Of a DNA stretch of 32,377 bases, positions 6,014 to 14,080 are shown in pieces. Location of the stretch: NCBI GenBank assembly GCA_027492465.1, contig JAPUET010000039.1, forward strand, positions 1 through 32,377, in the 5' to 3' direction. Made by a program: the position numbers and the translations under genes. Position 1 is the first letter of the stretch. Each line of letters starts with the position of its first letter. Under the pieces are notes generated by a model. The model worked only from the letters and a program-made list of their open reading frames with translations. It ran no database searches and was not told where the DNA came from. Source of the DNA: Candidatus Saccharimonadota bacterium. Its GTDB lineage: Bacteria; Patescibacteriota; Saccharimonadia; Saccharimonadales; Saccharimonadaceae.

Positions 6014-7087
6014 ATGGCAAAAGCCTTGGTAACAATGGATGACCTCTTGGCCGAAGATAGCGTCAAGCAACTTGTCGCAGGCGAGGTAATCAACGGGCAC
6101 GTTTTGAGCGTGCGCAAACACGAAGTATTAATCGATTTAGGTCCACAAGGTGTTGGCCTTGTTCCGCGCCGCGAGGTAGGATTTAGTCGCCAGCTGAACG
6201 AAGGTGATGAAGTAACAGCAAGTGTTGTCGATACCGAACTCGACAATGGTTATAGCCTTCTTAGTCTTCGCAAGGCGGCAAAAGATCGCGGTTGGGAAGA
6301 AGTCCAGGCTAAGATGGATGCAGGTGAAATTATCGAGGTTGCCCCATACGACGCAAACCGCGGTGGTATGCTAGTCGAATACGAAGGTGTTCGTGGCTTC
6401 CTGCCTGTTTCGCAGCTTTCAGCAGAACATTATCCACGTGTTGGTAGCGCCGACAAAGATGAAATCTTGCAGCGCCTTAACGCACTTGTTGGGCAAACCC
6501 TAAAGGTGCGCATTCTTGATTGCGATCGTAAGGCAAACAAGCTAATCTTTAGCGAAAAAGAAGCGATCAAGGACGGACTTGCGGCACGATTCGAAACTCT
6601 AAAGGTTGGCGACACTGTAAGTGGCGTAGTTACCGGTGTAGTAGACTTCGGTGCATTCGTAAATGTTGATGGCATTGAAGGCTTGGTGCATATTTCAGAA
6701 ATCAGCTGGGAGCGTGTAAATAACCCTGCAGATTACGTAAAAGTTGGCCAAACAATCGAAGCCAAGATTATCAGCATCGACAAAGAACGCCTAAGCCTTA
6801 GCATGAAGCAGCTCACTCAAGACCCATGGCTTGATGAAGTCGAGAAATTCAAGAAGGGCGACAAAGTAGAAGGTACCGTGACGCGTATTACACCGTTTGG
6901 TGCATTTGTACAGATTAGCCCGGCTGTCGAAGCCCTTGTTCATATCTCTGAACTTGGCAGCGGTAGCGACGTTGATCCAGAGAAAGTATTTACTCTGAAC
7001 GAGCGCAAAGATTTCATTGTGCTTGAAATCGACAAAGAAAGTCGCAAGATTAGCCTGAGTCTTGCAGACAAGGCAAAAAAGAAATAG
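6014..7087 (+). CDS. rpsA: Small-subunit ribosomal protein S1 (357 aa)
   Basis: bS1 binds mRNA and helps the 30S subunit with initiation. Four S1 (OB-fold) repeats are visible: about 22-90 (weaker), 105-180 (degenerate, GGMLVEYEGVRGFLPVSQL), 195-265 (GDTVSGVVTGVVDFGAFVNVDGIEGLVHISEISW) and 283-353 (GDKVEGTVTRITPFGAFVQISPAVEALVHISEL). The last two have the classic GAFV-GLVHISE signature. Four domains is shorter than the six of Escherichia coli S1 and like many Gram-positive and actinobacterial forms. No Shine-Dalgarno sits at a normal distance from ATG 6014, which recalls the autoregulated rpsA start of Escherichia coli. It lies 58 nt ahead of infB and may be cotranscribed with it. Confidence 0.93.
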   Translation: MAKALVTMDDLLAEDSVKQLVAGEVINGHVLSVRKHEVLIDLGPQGVGLVPRREVGFSRQLNEGDEVTASVVDTELDNGYSLLSLRKAAKDRGWEEVQAKMDAGEIIEVAPYDANRGGMLVEYEGVRGFLPVSQLSAEHYPRVGSADKDEILQRLNALVGQTLKVRILDCDRKANKLIFSEKEAIKDGLAARFETLKVGDTVSGVVTGVVDFGAFVNVDGIEGLVHISEISWERVNNPADYVKVGQTIEAKIISIDKERLSLSMKQLTQDPWLDEVEKFKKGDKVEGTVTRITPFGAFVQISPAVEALVHISELGSGSDVDPEKVFTLNERKDFIVLEIDKESRKISLSLADKAKKK

Positions 7088-7114
7088 CAGCCATGTAATT
7101 CATGGATAATTGAT

Positions 7115-7129
7115 CCGGCAAGCTGCCGG
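7115..7129 (+). promoter_or_regulatory. Small hairpin ahead of the infB ribosome site
   Basis: CCGGCA-AGC-TGCCGG forms a compact 6-bp GC-rich hairpin five bases before the AAGGAGA ribosome site of infB. It has no T-tract. It may protect or insulate the downstream message, or set initiation strength. Confidence 0.4.
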
Positions 7130-7145
7130 CAGAAAGGAGAACCAA

Positions 7146-8924
7146 ATGAGTAGCCAAGAGAAGAAAGTTTTGGTAATCGCCGATTCTATCACCGTAGGCG
7201 AACTCGCGGAGACCCTAAACCTGCCGGTTACGCAGCTTGTCGGGGAATTGTTCAAGAACGGTATCGTAGCCACGATCAATCAGCGGATTGATTTTGAAAC
7301 GGCGCAGATCATCGTAGAAGAACTCGGCCTCGAGGTTGAGCTGAAGCGTAAAGAAGTTGAAAAAGCGGTAGTCCAGCGTCTCCACAAGCCGTCTGATAAC
7401 GCTACTGAACGCGCGCCAATCGTTGCTGTGATGGGGCACGTTGACCACGGTAAAACGACACTGCTTGATACGATTTTAGATAAAAAAACGGTATCGGGCG
7501 AGGCTGGCGGTATTACGCAGCATATTAGTGCTTACCAGACTATCCGTAATGGTAGGGCTATTACACTACTCGACACCCCTGGCCACGAAGCGTTTGCGGC
7601 ACTTCGCCAGCATGGTGCAGCGCTCACCGACGTAGTAATTATTGTGGTAGCCGCCGATGATGGCGTGATGCCGCAAACTATAGAAGCAATTCGCTTTGCT
7701 CGTAGTGCCAATGCGCGCATTGTAGTGGCTATCAACAAGATGGACAAAGAAGGCGCTAACCCAGACATGGTAAAGGCGCAACTTGCGAGCGAACATCAGC
7801 TTAACCCCGAAGAATGGGGCGGCGACACCATTATGGTGCCAATTAGCGCCAAGCAAAACGATGGTATTGATAAACTGCTCGATATGGTATTGCTCGTTGC
7901 CGATCTTGAAGAATTACGCGCAGACACCGATGTGCCTGCCGAAGGCTTGGTTATCGAGGCGCACATGGAAAAGGGCAAGGGTTCGGTGGTAAATCTACTA
8001 GTAGAGCAGGGTATGCTAAAACCTGGTCACTTCTTGGTGGCAGGCAGTGCTTACGGTAAGGTACGTACACTACTTGACTTTGCGGGTAAAACCCTCAAAG
8101 AGGCTGGTCCTTCTACGCCTGTTACTGTAACCGGATTCAAAGAGCTACCACAATTTGGTGATGTGTTTACAATTGTTAAAAGTGAAAAAGAAGCCCGTAT
8201 TTTGGTTGAGCGAGCAAAGCTTGAGGCCGAGCGAAACGCGGCAAGTACCAATGTGACAGGCGCCGATTTGCTTAAACTGATGACACAAAAGCATGACAGC
8301 GAGGAAATGAACGTAATTGTAAAAGCTGACGTTCAGGGTTCGCTTACCTCCGTCATGGATAGCCTGCGACTTGTCGATACCAAGGGGCAGATTACCCTTA
8401 GGATCATTGGCAATGGTGTGGGTAATATTAGCGAAAGCGACGTGCGTCTTGCGGCTAGTTCAAACGCGATTATTTACGGCTTTAATATCGAGCTTCCGCC
8501 AGCAGTGAAGCGCCTTGCAATGCGCGACAAAGTACAAATTCGTATTTTCCGAGTGATTTACGAGTTGCTTGATGACGCCCGTCAGAGCATGGAGCAACTC
8601 CTTGCTCCAGAGGTAGTAGAGACTGAAATCGGCAAACTTACCATCAAGGGTGTGTTCCGTACTACCCGCGACGAGGTAATTTGTGGTGGTGAAGTAACAA
8701 GCGGCAAGGCGATGGCTAATGTTCTTGCGCGCATCAAACAGGGTGACGAGCAGATAGCCGAAGTGGAAGTAACAAACGTTCAGCGTCAGCAGCAAGAGGC
8801 CAAAGAGGTATTCGAGGGTGAGATGTGTGGCCTGAGTCTTAAAACGAACAAAAAAATCCTCGTTGAAGAGGGTTACAAGCTCGAATTCTTCACTCGTGCG
8901 CTCGTAAAACGTACCCTAAAGTAG
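7146..8924 (+). CDS. infB: Translation initiation factor IF-2, short form (592 aa)
   Basis: This GTPase brings fMet-tRNA to the P site and promotes subunit joining. In order: a compact IF2_N domain (about 12-65), then the G domain with GHVDHGKT (97-104), GGITQHI (121-127), DTPGH (143-147), NKMD (197-200) and an SAK motif. Domain II contains [19 protein letters not shown]. Domains III and IV end in [17 protein letters not shown]. The long variable N-terminal region of many IF-2 proteins is missing, as in other small genomes. ATG 7146 follows AAGGAGA (7134-7140); the in-frame ATA-led extension to 7110 precedes the ribosome site and is rejected. Confidence 0.97.
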   Translation: MSSQEKKVLVIADSITVGELAETLNLPVTQLVGELFKNGIVATINQRIDFETAQIIVEELGLEVELKRKEVEKAVVQRLHKPSDNATERAPIVAVMGHVDHGKTTLLDTILDKKTVSGEAGGITQHISAYQTIRNGRAITLLDTPGHEAFAALRQHGAALTDVVIIVVAADDGVMPQTIEAIRFARSANARIVVAINKMDKEGANPDMVKAQLASEHQLNPEEWGGDTIMVPISAKQNDGIDKLLDMVLLVADLEELRADTDVPAEGLVIEAHMEKGKGSVVNLLVEQGMLKPGHFLVAGSAYGKVRTLLDFAGKTLKEAGPSTPVTVTGFKELPQFGDVFTIVKSEKEARILVERAKLEAERNAASTNVTGADLLKLMTQKHDSEEMNVIVKADVQGSLTSVMDSLRLVDTKGQITLRIIGNGVGNISESDVRLAASSNAIIYGFNIELPPAVKRLAMRDKVQIRIFRVIYELLDDARQSMEQLLAPEVVETEIGKLTIKGVFRTTRDEVICGGEVTSGKAMANVLARIKQGDEQIAEVEVTNVQRQQQEAKEVFEGEMCGLSLKTNKKILVEEGYKLEFFTRALVKRTLK

Positions 8925-8976
8925 TCGATACAGCGAGAGAGAGGGTAAAGTTTCCATAAAATCTTTTCCATTATGC

Positions 8977-9005
8977 TTGATATTTTGTTGAGAGTGTGGT
9001 TTAAT
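8977..9005 (+). promoter_or_regulatory. Promoter of the giant-protein operon
   Basis: -35 TTGATA (8977-8982), 17-nt spacer, -10 TTTAAT (9000-9005). Transcription would start near 9012, ahead of the genes at 9057 and 9379. No terminator hairpin is evident after infB. Confidence 0.6.
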
Positions 9006-9056
9006 CTACCTTATAAAGATACAAAAGATCAAAAATAATATTGCAAAAAGGAAACT

Positions 9057-9365
9057 ATGGACCTCAATACAATTCTCGACAACTATCTGACAGATTTAGT
9101 TCAAGAAAATTTTGGTAATGATTTAACCCCTGAAGAACTTCCTGACGCCAAAGCGGAGCTTCAATCTGCTTTCATGCAGCTGTTTAATTCGCGACTTGTA
9201 GATTCGTTCTCTGACGAAGATCTTGCAGAGGTAGAGGATCTCATTAAGAGCAATCGTATGGAAGAGGTGCCTGCGCTAGCTCAAGCGAAAGGGATAGATC
9301 TTGCTAATCTGGTCCAAAACGTGATGATTGAGTTCCGTGAACTATATAAGGGCGGTAACTCGTAA
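9057..9365 (+). CDS. Small acidic helical protein, similar to the product of 13454-13900 (102 aa)
   Basis: The function is unknown. The protein is acidic and all-helical by appearance, with no membrane segment. The section LPDAKAELQSAFMQLFNSRL, then FSDEDLAEVEDLIKSNR (about 28-67), aligns with LPDDQKKLFLDHFREQLELRV, then LSDAQLEEFESFIDRKD of the 148-aa protein encoded at 13454-13900. The two are probably homologous and may match a Saccharibacteria-type domain of unknown function (DUF5663 from memory, not checked). It starts at ATG 9057 behind AAAGGAAAC and lies 13 nt upstream of the giant gene, almost certainly in the same operon. Confidence 0.7.
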   Translation: MDLNTILDNYLTDLVQENFGNDLTPEELPDAKAELQSAFMQLFNSRLVDSFSDEDLAEVEDLIKSNRMEEVPALAQAKGIDLANLVQNVMIEFRELYKGGNS

Positions 9366-9378
9366 GAGGCGTTCAATC

Positions 9379-12300
9379 ATGAATGAACTACCACCAAGAG
9401 ATGCGGGTAAAGATCTAGCACGGCGCAACGTTGATCTCGCCGTTCCGGGCGATAAGTCTGTAGATACACTTCCTATTCCACCTTCAGCTGAGGTCTTTGA
9501 TCATGCTCTGCAGCAGCACGAGCTAGAGGGTAATCCTTCGCAGCCTCACGACGAGCTTACGGCCGGTTTGCGTCCTAAAGAATTAGAATCTGGTAGGCCT
9601 TCTGAAGAAGATGATAGAATTCAGCTTGTTGTGAGCGGTGTTACCGGTAAGGCTGAGCGACAGTCTGTTTTGGTGTCTGCTGAAAAAGAGTTCGATCGTG
9701 GCTCTGCCGCGAAAGGTGGCCGGTTTAAGAAGTTTCTGCGCAACATCGTTCGTCACGATTTAGGACGTGAATTTTTGATGTTTCGCGGAAGGAAGAAAGC
9801 TCAAGACACTATCGAAGAGACGCATCGTCTCTACGATATGGGCGAAGAAGAGTGGCAGACACTGAGCGCCGAGAGTATCCAGCGAGTTCTTGACGACAGA
9901 CAGGTCGGCGAAATGATGGATATTAATGCCGGTGAAAGCCAAAAGAAACTGGAAACGAACGAGGGACAAGCAATCCGATCAGTCATCAATGGTCTTGTTG
10001 CTGAATACGTTAACAATTACGACGGTAATTATGATACTGACGAAGGTAAGCAGAGCTTGCAGCAAGAAATGCGCCGACAACTTGCAGAACTTGCGAAAGA
10101 TAATCCAGAAGTACAAGGGTTGCTTGGCGAAGGCGAAGCGTACATGTCCAACATTACCGATATTGCCGAAGCAGTACGGCAGCGTGTTGATCATGAGCAT
10201 GGTGTCGATGAGGTATTGAAGAAAGTCGACCTTATTACTGCACGACTCGACCCAGGAGCGCGCACCGTGCTTCGTGAAACTAAAACCACCAAGGCATTTG
10301 ATGCTATAGCTAAGATGGGTGGACTGAATGGCACCGTTATTGCAAGTGGGGCGGCGATACTATATGGCGCCGCTGTTGTTGGCGGAAAATTTGGCCTAAA
10401 ATGGGGTGCCAAGGCTGGTTTAGGTATACCGATCGCTGGTTCTTTGATGGCTGGTGCAATAAGCGCCTTTCAGGAAAAATCCCGACTTGCACATGAATCT
10501 ACTCAGGTGCAAAGAGAAGAAGAGCTTGGGTATAAGGGTGCTAAAGAGACAAAACGCCGAACCGAGCTCAAAGATCTGCTCAATAACATGACCAATGCGA
10601 CTGTCCTAGCAGAAGCATTGCGCCAACACAAACAAGGCGAAGAAGGCAACGAGCAATATGAAGTCTCTGACGCTAATTTCAACGAGCTACTACTCGCGGC
10701 GGTTGGTGCATCGGCGCGACGAGATTTGTCTAGCGAAAAAGAACGAGCATTTGTTTCGTATAGCGGTGAAACAGAAGCAGAAAACGCAGCCGAGCGCCGG
10801 GCGCTATTCCTAGAAACGGTTCGTGCTCGCTCGGCTCTAAGAAGGCACTATGAAACCGAGGGGTTAGCGGGTAAGAACGGCGGCATTGATTTTGATGAAT
10901 TTTACGAAACAAGGAAGTATTCATTCCAAGAATCATTGCTTCGAGAAGCTGCAAATAAAGACGAGCAATATGCAAGCTACAGCACCAAGCGCGCACTCCT
11001 AAAGGGCGCTATGACTACTGGAGCTGGTCTGCTAATAGGGGCTGGTATTTCAGAGGCAAGCTCCTATGTCTCAGATGAAATCAAGGGTCTAGGAGAGGCA
11101 ATTGGTAATACTAATTTTGGCGCATCTGCCAAAACGGTGCTTGCCGCTACCTATGACACTATAAAGAGTCACTTTAGCGCAATCGGCAACATACCACAGG
11201 TAACCTCACCAACATTTGTCGATCACTCCCTCCCAAGTGGCGGCAATCTTCACATTGATGACAAGCTCAATTTTGTCGATCATGGTTCAACCGTTTCGGT
11301 GGAGGGGCCAAATGGAATACATATCGATGGCCTTGAAAAAGATCCAAACGGCACCTTGACTCATGCTGCACAAGATAAGTTAAAGGCTGCAGGTATCCAG
11401 TATGGTGAATCTACTCGTGAAGTGCCGGTAAAAGGTGGCGGCGTAGAACACCAAAAGGTTAACGCCTACGCACGCGAGCATGGTACAAAGGTAGACCGTA
11501 GCTGGTGGGACAATAATACAGGCCGCACCTATGAAGGTTCTCCATATCTTGAGCAGTCCCTTCAGTTGAGTCAAGATGCCAAGGGTAACTTCGTTTATTC
11601 TATGAAGATAAACGAAGATGCTATCGCATTCCACGGAAAAGAGAATGCTAACCTGAAAAGTGGAACATTTAAGATGGCATTCTCGCTAACGAAGGAAAGT
11701 CAGTCGACACCGGTAATAGTAGATATGGAACGTCATGGCGATACCTTGCGGGCCGTCATCAAGCCTAATAATCCATTACATAGTCTTTTTACTGCACATG
11801 AAAACGGTCATGATGCCGACTTTAAGGGTAAATATGCTGAATTGGTACAAAAAATGGGCGATAGGGATCATGATGGACGACTTGATATTCGTGCTCTCGC
11901 GACAGACACCGGTCCTGGTTCGGTAAAAACGCTCGATGTTCCAGCAGATGGTGAAAAACTGGTTGGCGATATGACAATGTATTTGAAAGACGAGCGCATC
12001 ATGCCGCTGGCAGATCTTAGTGACACTGGTGAGCCAATGACACTGTACATTTACCCACCATACCGCACCGGTCTACGCGAAGCTGATAACGAGGAAAGCC
12101 CTCGCGATGGCGTTAATTCTCCGGCGCCAGTTCCGCCAGCGAACAGTGGCGGACCGTCAACAGAGCTTGAAGTGCGACCGCGTTCTGATGAGGTGCCCCC
12201 TCCAACGCTTCCTGCTCAAGACGGCGGCAACGAGGGTGCGCCTCAGGATGAAACTAACAATGTTCGTAACGTGAATTTCACCGATAAGCCATCCAACTTT

Positions 12301-12966
12301 GAAGAAGGTGCACGCCGTATACGGCAGGAGCAGATGGATGCTGAGCGGGAGCGATGGCGGGCAGAAAATGAGCGTCTCCGACAGGAAGCCGAGGCTCGCG
12401 CCGCAGAGAGCGCTCGTCTACGAAAAGAAGCTGAAGACGCGGCAAAGGATGCACGAGAAAAATTAAAAGCGATGTCTGATCGATTCCGTGAGGCTCATGC
12501 TGATGGAGGAGGAACAAACTCACCCCAGCAGAACGGTAGTCCGCGACAGGCCAGGCAGGGCTCTTCTGGGCCCAAGAATGGCAAGACGGAAACTCCCGAG
12601 CAGAGAAAACGCCGTATTGATCAGGAAGAAGGTATACGTGCGAGAGAGAACGGAGCCCCTATACCCGAGGAGCTACAGCATACTGAGGCATATCGTGACG
12701 CCGCAGACAACTTTAATTATGCGAAGGATTCACTTCAATCTGCTAGACAAGAGATGGCCGCAGCTATACGTAAAGGCTTGTCTATAGAGACATTGCAAGA
12801 AATTCAGAGAAAAATCAATAAAGCCGATAAAGATCGCCTGGAAGCAAAGCGTGATATGGCAGATATAAATAGAGGGAAAAATAAAACCGCCAATGCCCAG
12901 GCACGCGCGGCACGTCGAAGGAAGAATAGTGAGGGGTCGAGTCGAGAAACTAAAGCAGCTGCATAG
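9379..12966 (+). CDS. Giant membrane-associated, coiled-coil protein of unknown function (1195 aa)
   Basis: I do not recognise a family. Regions in order: disordered acidic N-terminus (1-110); charged helical region (110-313); Gly/Ala-rich hydrophobic stretch that could hold two membrane helices (314-364); Lys/Glu-rich helical region (365-538); another hydrophobic helix (539-561). Residues about 563-930 look like a mixed or beta extracytoplasmic region with an EF-hand-like loop DRDHDGRLD (828-836). Then come a Pro-rich linker (about 905-960), a long Arg/Glu coiled coil (about 978-1045), and a basic disordered and helical tail. There is no N-terminal signal peptide. ATG 9379 follows AGAGG (9365-9369) by 9 nt; the in-frame extension to 9328 would overlap the upstream gene and lacks a ribosome site. 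A structural or surface-apparatus role is a guess. Confidence 0.75.
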   Translation: MNELPPRDAGKDLARRNVDLAVPGDKSVDTLPIPPSAEVFDHALQQHELEGNPSQPHDELTAGLRPKELESGRPSEEDDRIQLVVSGVTGKAERQSVLVSAEKEFDRGSAAKGGRFKKFLRNIVRHDLGREFLMFRGRKKAQDTIEETHRLYDMGEEEWQTLSAESIQRVLDDRQVGEMMDINAGESQKKLETNEGQAIRSVINGLVAEYVNNYDGNYDTDEGKQSLQQEMRRQLAELAKDNPEVQGLLGEGEAYMSNITDIAEAVRQRVDHEHGVDEVLKKVDLITARLDPGARTVLRETKTTKAFDAIAKMGGLNGTVIASGAAILYGAAVVGGKFGLKWGAKAGLGIPIAGSLMAGAISAFQEKSRLAHESTQVQREEELGYKGAKETKRRTELKDLLNNMTNATVLAEALRQHKQGEEGNEQYEVSDANFNELLLAAVGASARRDLSSEKERAFVSYSGETEAENAAERRALFLETVRARSALRRHYETEGLAGKNGGIDFDEFYETRKYSFQESLLREAANKDEQYASYSTKRALLKGAMTTGAGLLIGAGISEASSYVSDEIKGLGEAIGNTNFGASAKTVLAATYDTIKSHFSAIGNIPQVTSPTFVDHSLPSGGNLHIDDKLNFVDHGSTVSVEGPNGIHIDGLEKDPNGTLTHAAQDKLKAAGIQYGESTREVPVKGGGVEHQKVNAYAREHGTKVDRSWWDNNTGRTYEGSPYLEQSLQLSQDAKGNFVYSMKINEDAIAFHGKENANLKSGTFKMAFSLTKESQSTPVIVDMERHGDTLRAVIKPNNPLHSLFTAHENGHDADFKGKYAELVQKMGDRDHDGRLDIRALATDTGPGSVKTLDVPADGEKLVGDMTMYLKDERIMPLADLSDTGEPMTLYIYPPYRTGLREADNEESPRDGVNSPAPVPPANSGGPSTELEVRPRSDEVPPPTLPAQDGGNEGAPQDETNNVRNVNFTDKPSNFEEGARRIRQEQMDAERERWRAENERLRQEAEARAAESARLRKEAEDAAKDAREKLKAMSDRFREAHADGGGTNSPQQNGSPRQARQGSSGPKNGKTETPEQRKRRIDQEEGIRARENGAPIPEELQHTEAYRDAADNFNYAKDSLQSARQEMAAAIRKGLSIETLQEIQRKINKADKDRLEAKRDMADINRGKNKTANAQARAARRRKNSEGSSRETKAAA

Positions 12967-12985
12967 GTAGCAGCTGCTTTAGTTT
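12947..12985 (+). terminator. Terminator overlapping the giant gene's stop codon
   Basis: A perfect 16-bp stem, AAACTAAAGCAGCTGC (12947-12962) with GCAGCTGCTTTAGTTT (12970-12985), has the TAG stop (12964-12966) in its 7-nt loop. The 3' arm ends TTTAGTTTT, giving a modest U-tract. The last residues of the protein (ETKAAA) are encoded by the left arm. Confidence 0.75.
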
Positions 12986-13009
12986 TGGTGTCTAAAAAAG
13001 TCAGGCCTA

Positions 13010-13321
13010 CTATACGCTTTTAATTTCTGCGTATTCCACCTCGTCGATAAGTTCTGAGAGGGCACTTGCACGTGAGCTTTGGTCTTCAATCACTAGAGCG
13101 GCTTCAAGAGCGTCTTCTGCGGATTGTGCATTGCCGGAATCGCGCATGGCTGACATATAAATGTCGAATCGTTTTTCAGGACTAAACTCGTTTGCTTGCT
13201 GTACAAGGGGGAGCAAACTTTCTAACGCACGCGCCTTTACTTCAGCAAGGCGTGAAGCATTACTATTATTATCATTATTATTGTCAGCAACTTGTTGGTT
13301 ATTGCTCTGATCGTCGTCCAT
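13010..13321 (-). CDS. Small acidic protein with Asn-rich N-terminus (103 aa)
   Basis: The function is unknown. After MDDDQ comes an Asn/Gln/Asp-rich stretch (about 5-24), then a helical acidic domain (VKARALESLLPLVQQANEFS onward, ending DEVEYAEIKSV) without a membrane segment. The start chosen is ATG 13321, with AAGGAG (13334-13339 on the minus strand) 12 nt upstream; a GTG at 13333 abuts the ribosome site and is too close. A minus-strand promoter with -35 TGGACA (13380-13375) and -10 TATTAT (13356-13351) fits. It converges on the giant gene and diverges from 13454. Confidence 0.65.
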   Translation of the reverse strand: MDDDQSNNQQVADNNNDNNSNASRLAEVKARALESLLPLVQQANEFSPEKRFDIYMSAMRDSGNAQSAEDALEAALVIEDQSSRASALSELIDEVEYAEIKSV

Positions 13322-13350
13322 TATATTTCCCACTCCTTTATCTTATATGT

Positions 13351-13412
13351 ATAATACAGCATAAGCCAGACGGGTGTCCATATTTGATATGTTATCGGAT
13401 GGGACGTATAAT
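13351..13412. promoter_or_regulatory. Back-to-back divergent promoters
   Basis: Plus strand: -35 TTGATA (13384-13389), 17-nt spacer, -10 TATAAT (13407-13412). Minus strand: -35 TGGACA (13380-13375), 18-nt spacer, -10 TATTAT (13356-13351). The two -35 boxes are only 3 bp apart, so the genes at 13010-13321 and 13454-13900 could be co-regulated. Confidence 0.6.
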
Positions 13413-13453
13413 ATACTAGAAGATCAGAATAGTTACACTAAGTAAGGACAGAT

Positions 13454-13900
13454 ATGTTTCAGTTAGATGATAAATTTTTGCAAGATGTGGGCCTGGGCGG
13501 GTTGCCCGACGACCAAAAGAAGCTATTTTTAGACCATTTTAGGGAGCAGCTTGAGCTTCGTGTGGGTACGAAGCTGAGCGAAGGCCTCAGTGATGCGCAA
13601 CTTGAAGAGTTTGAGAGCTTTATCGACCGCAAAGATGACCGAGTTAACGCATGGCTGGCGGCAAACGTGCCAAATTACGAAGAAGATACTATTTACCAGC
13701 AGCTGAAGGCTGGTGCGCCAGAGCAGATTCCGCAAAATGTTGTTCTAGCGGAGTATGCGAGTCTTAAATGGCTTGGCCTAAACCGACCAGATTATAAAGA
13801 TGTCGTAACTACTACAATGAACGAGCTTAAGGCTGAAATTATTGCTAATCGCGACGCGATTCTTGGTGTCGACTCCGGCGCGCAGGCTCCAGCAGCCTAA
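13454..13900 (+). CDS. Acidic helical protein, similar to the product of 9057-9365 (148 aa)
   Basis: The function is unknown. The product is soluble and acidic with no membrane segment. Residues about 17-65 (GLPDDQKKLFLDHFREQLEL, then LSDAQLEEFESFIDRKD) resemble the core of the 102-aa protein at 9057-9365. The C-terminal half (from about residue 75) is an extra helical domain ending in an Ala/Pro-rich tail, GAQAPAA. It possibly belongs to a Saccharibacteria-type DUF (DUF5663 from memory). ATG 13454 follows AAGGA (13443-13447). Its TAA stop (13898-13900) coincides with the target duplication of the palindromic element that follows. Confidence 0.7.
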   Translation: MFQLDDKFLQDVGLGGLPDDQKKLFLDHFREQLELRVGTKLSEGLSDAQLEEFESFIDRKDDRVNAWLAANVPNYEEDTIYQQLKAGAPEQIPQNVVLAEYASLKWLGLNRPDYKDVVTTTMNELKAEIIANRDAILGVDSGAQAPAA

Positions 13901-14063
13901 GAACCTGTTCCAAATCTCCAATATCGCCGAAATTTCCCGATGCCGAGGCAGATTACATTAAGGGCGACAAGAGGTAGCCGTAGCTACATCGCGGAGTCAT
14001 GGATGTAATATGACCGGAATTCGGGTGATTTTTAGGCTGAATTCGGAGATTTGGAACAGGTTC
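13901..14063. mobile_element. MITE-like near-palindromic element with TAA target duplication
   Basis: Perfect 19-bp terminal inverted repeats, GAACCTGTTCCAAATCTCC (13901-13919) and its reverse complement (14045-14063), are flanked on both sides by TAA (13898-13900 and 14064-14066). The interior is an imperfect palindrome too: ATTACAT (13952-13958) pairs with ATGTAAT (14003-14009), and GTAGC-CGTA-GCTAC (13974-13987) forms the apex near 13980.5. It has no ORF. Size, terminal repeats and a 3-bp duplication fit a non-autonomous element mobilised by an IS5-like transposase; that attribution is inference. As RNA it would be a long hairpin and may terminate transcription from both flanking genes. 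Confidence 0.7.
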
Positions 14064-14080
14064 TAAGTAAAGAGTGTAGA

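Noticed and set aside
7115-7129. Terminator between rpsA and infB
   Set aside because: The hairpin lacks a T-tract and lies right before the infB ribosome site, so cotranscription is more likely.
9328-9378. Longer start for the giant protein at 9328
   Set aside because: It would overlap the upstream gene by 38 nt, while ATG 9379 has AGAGG at 9 nt.
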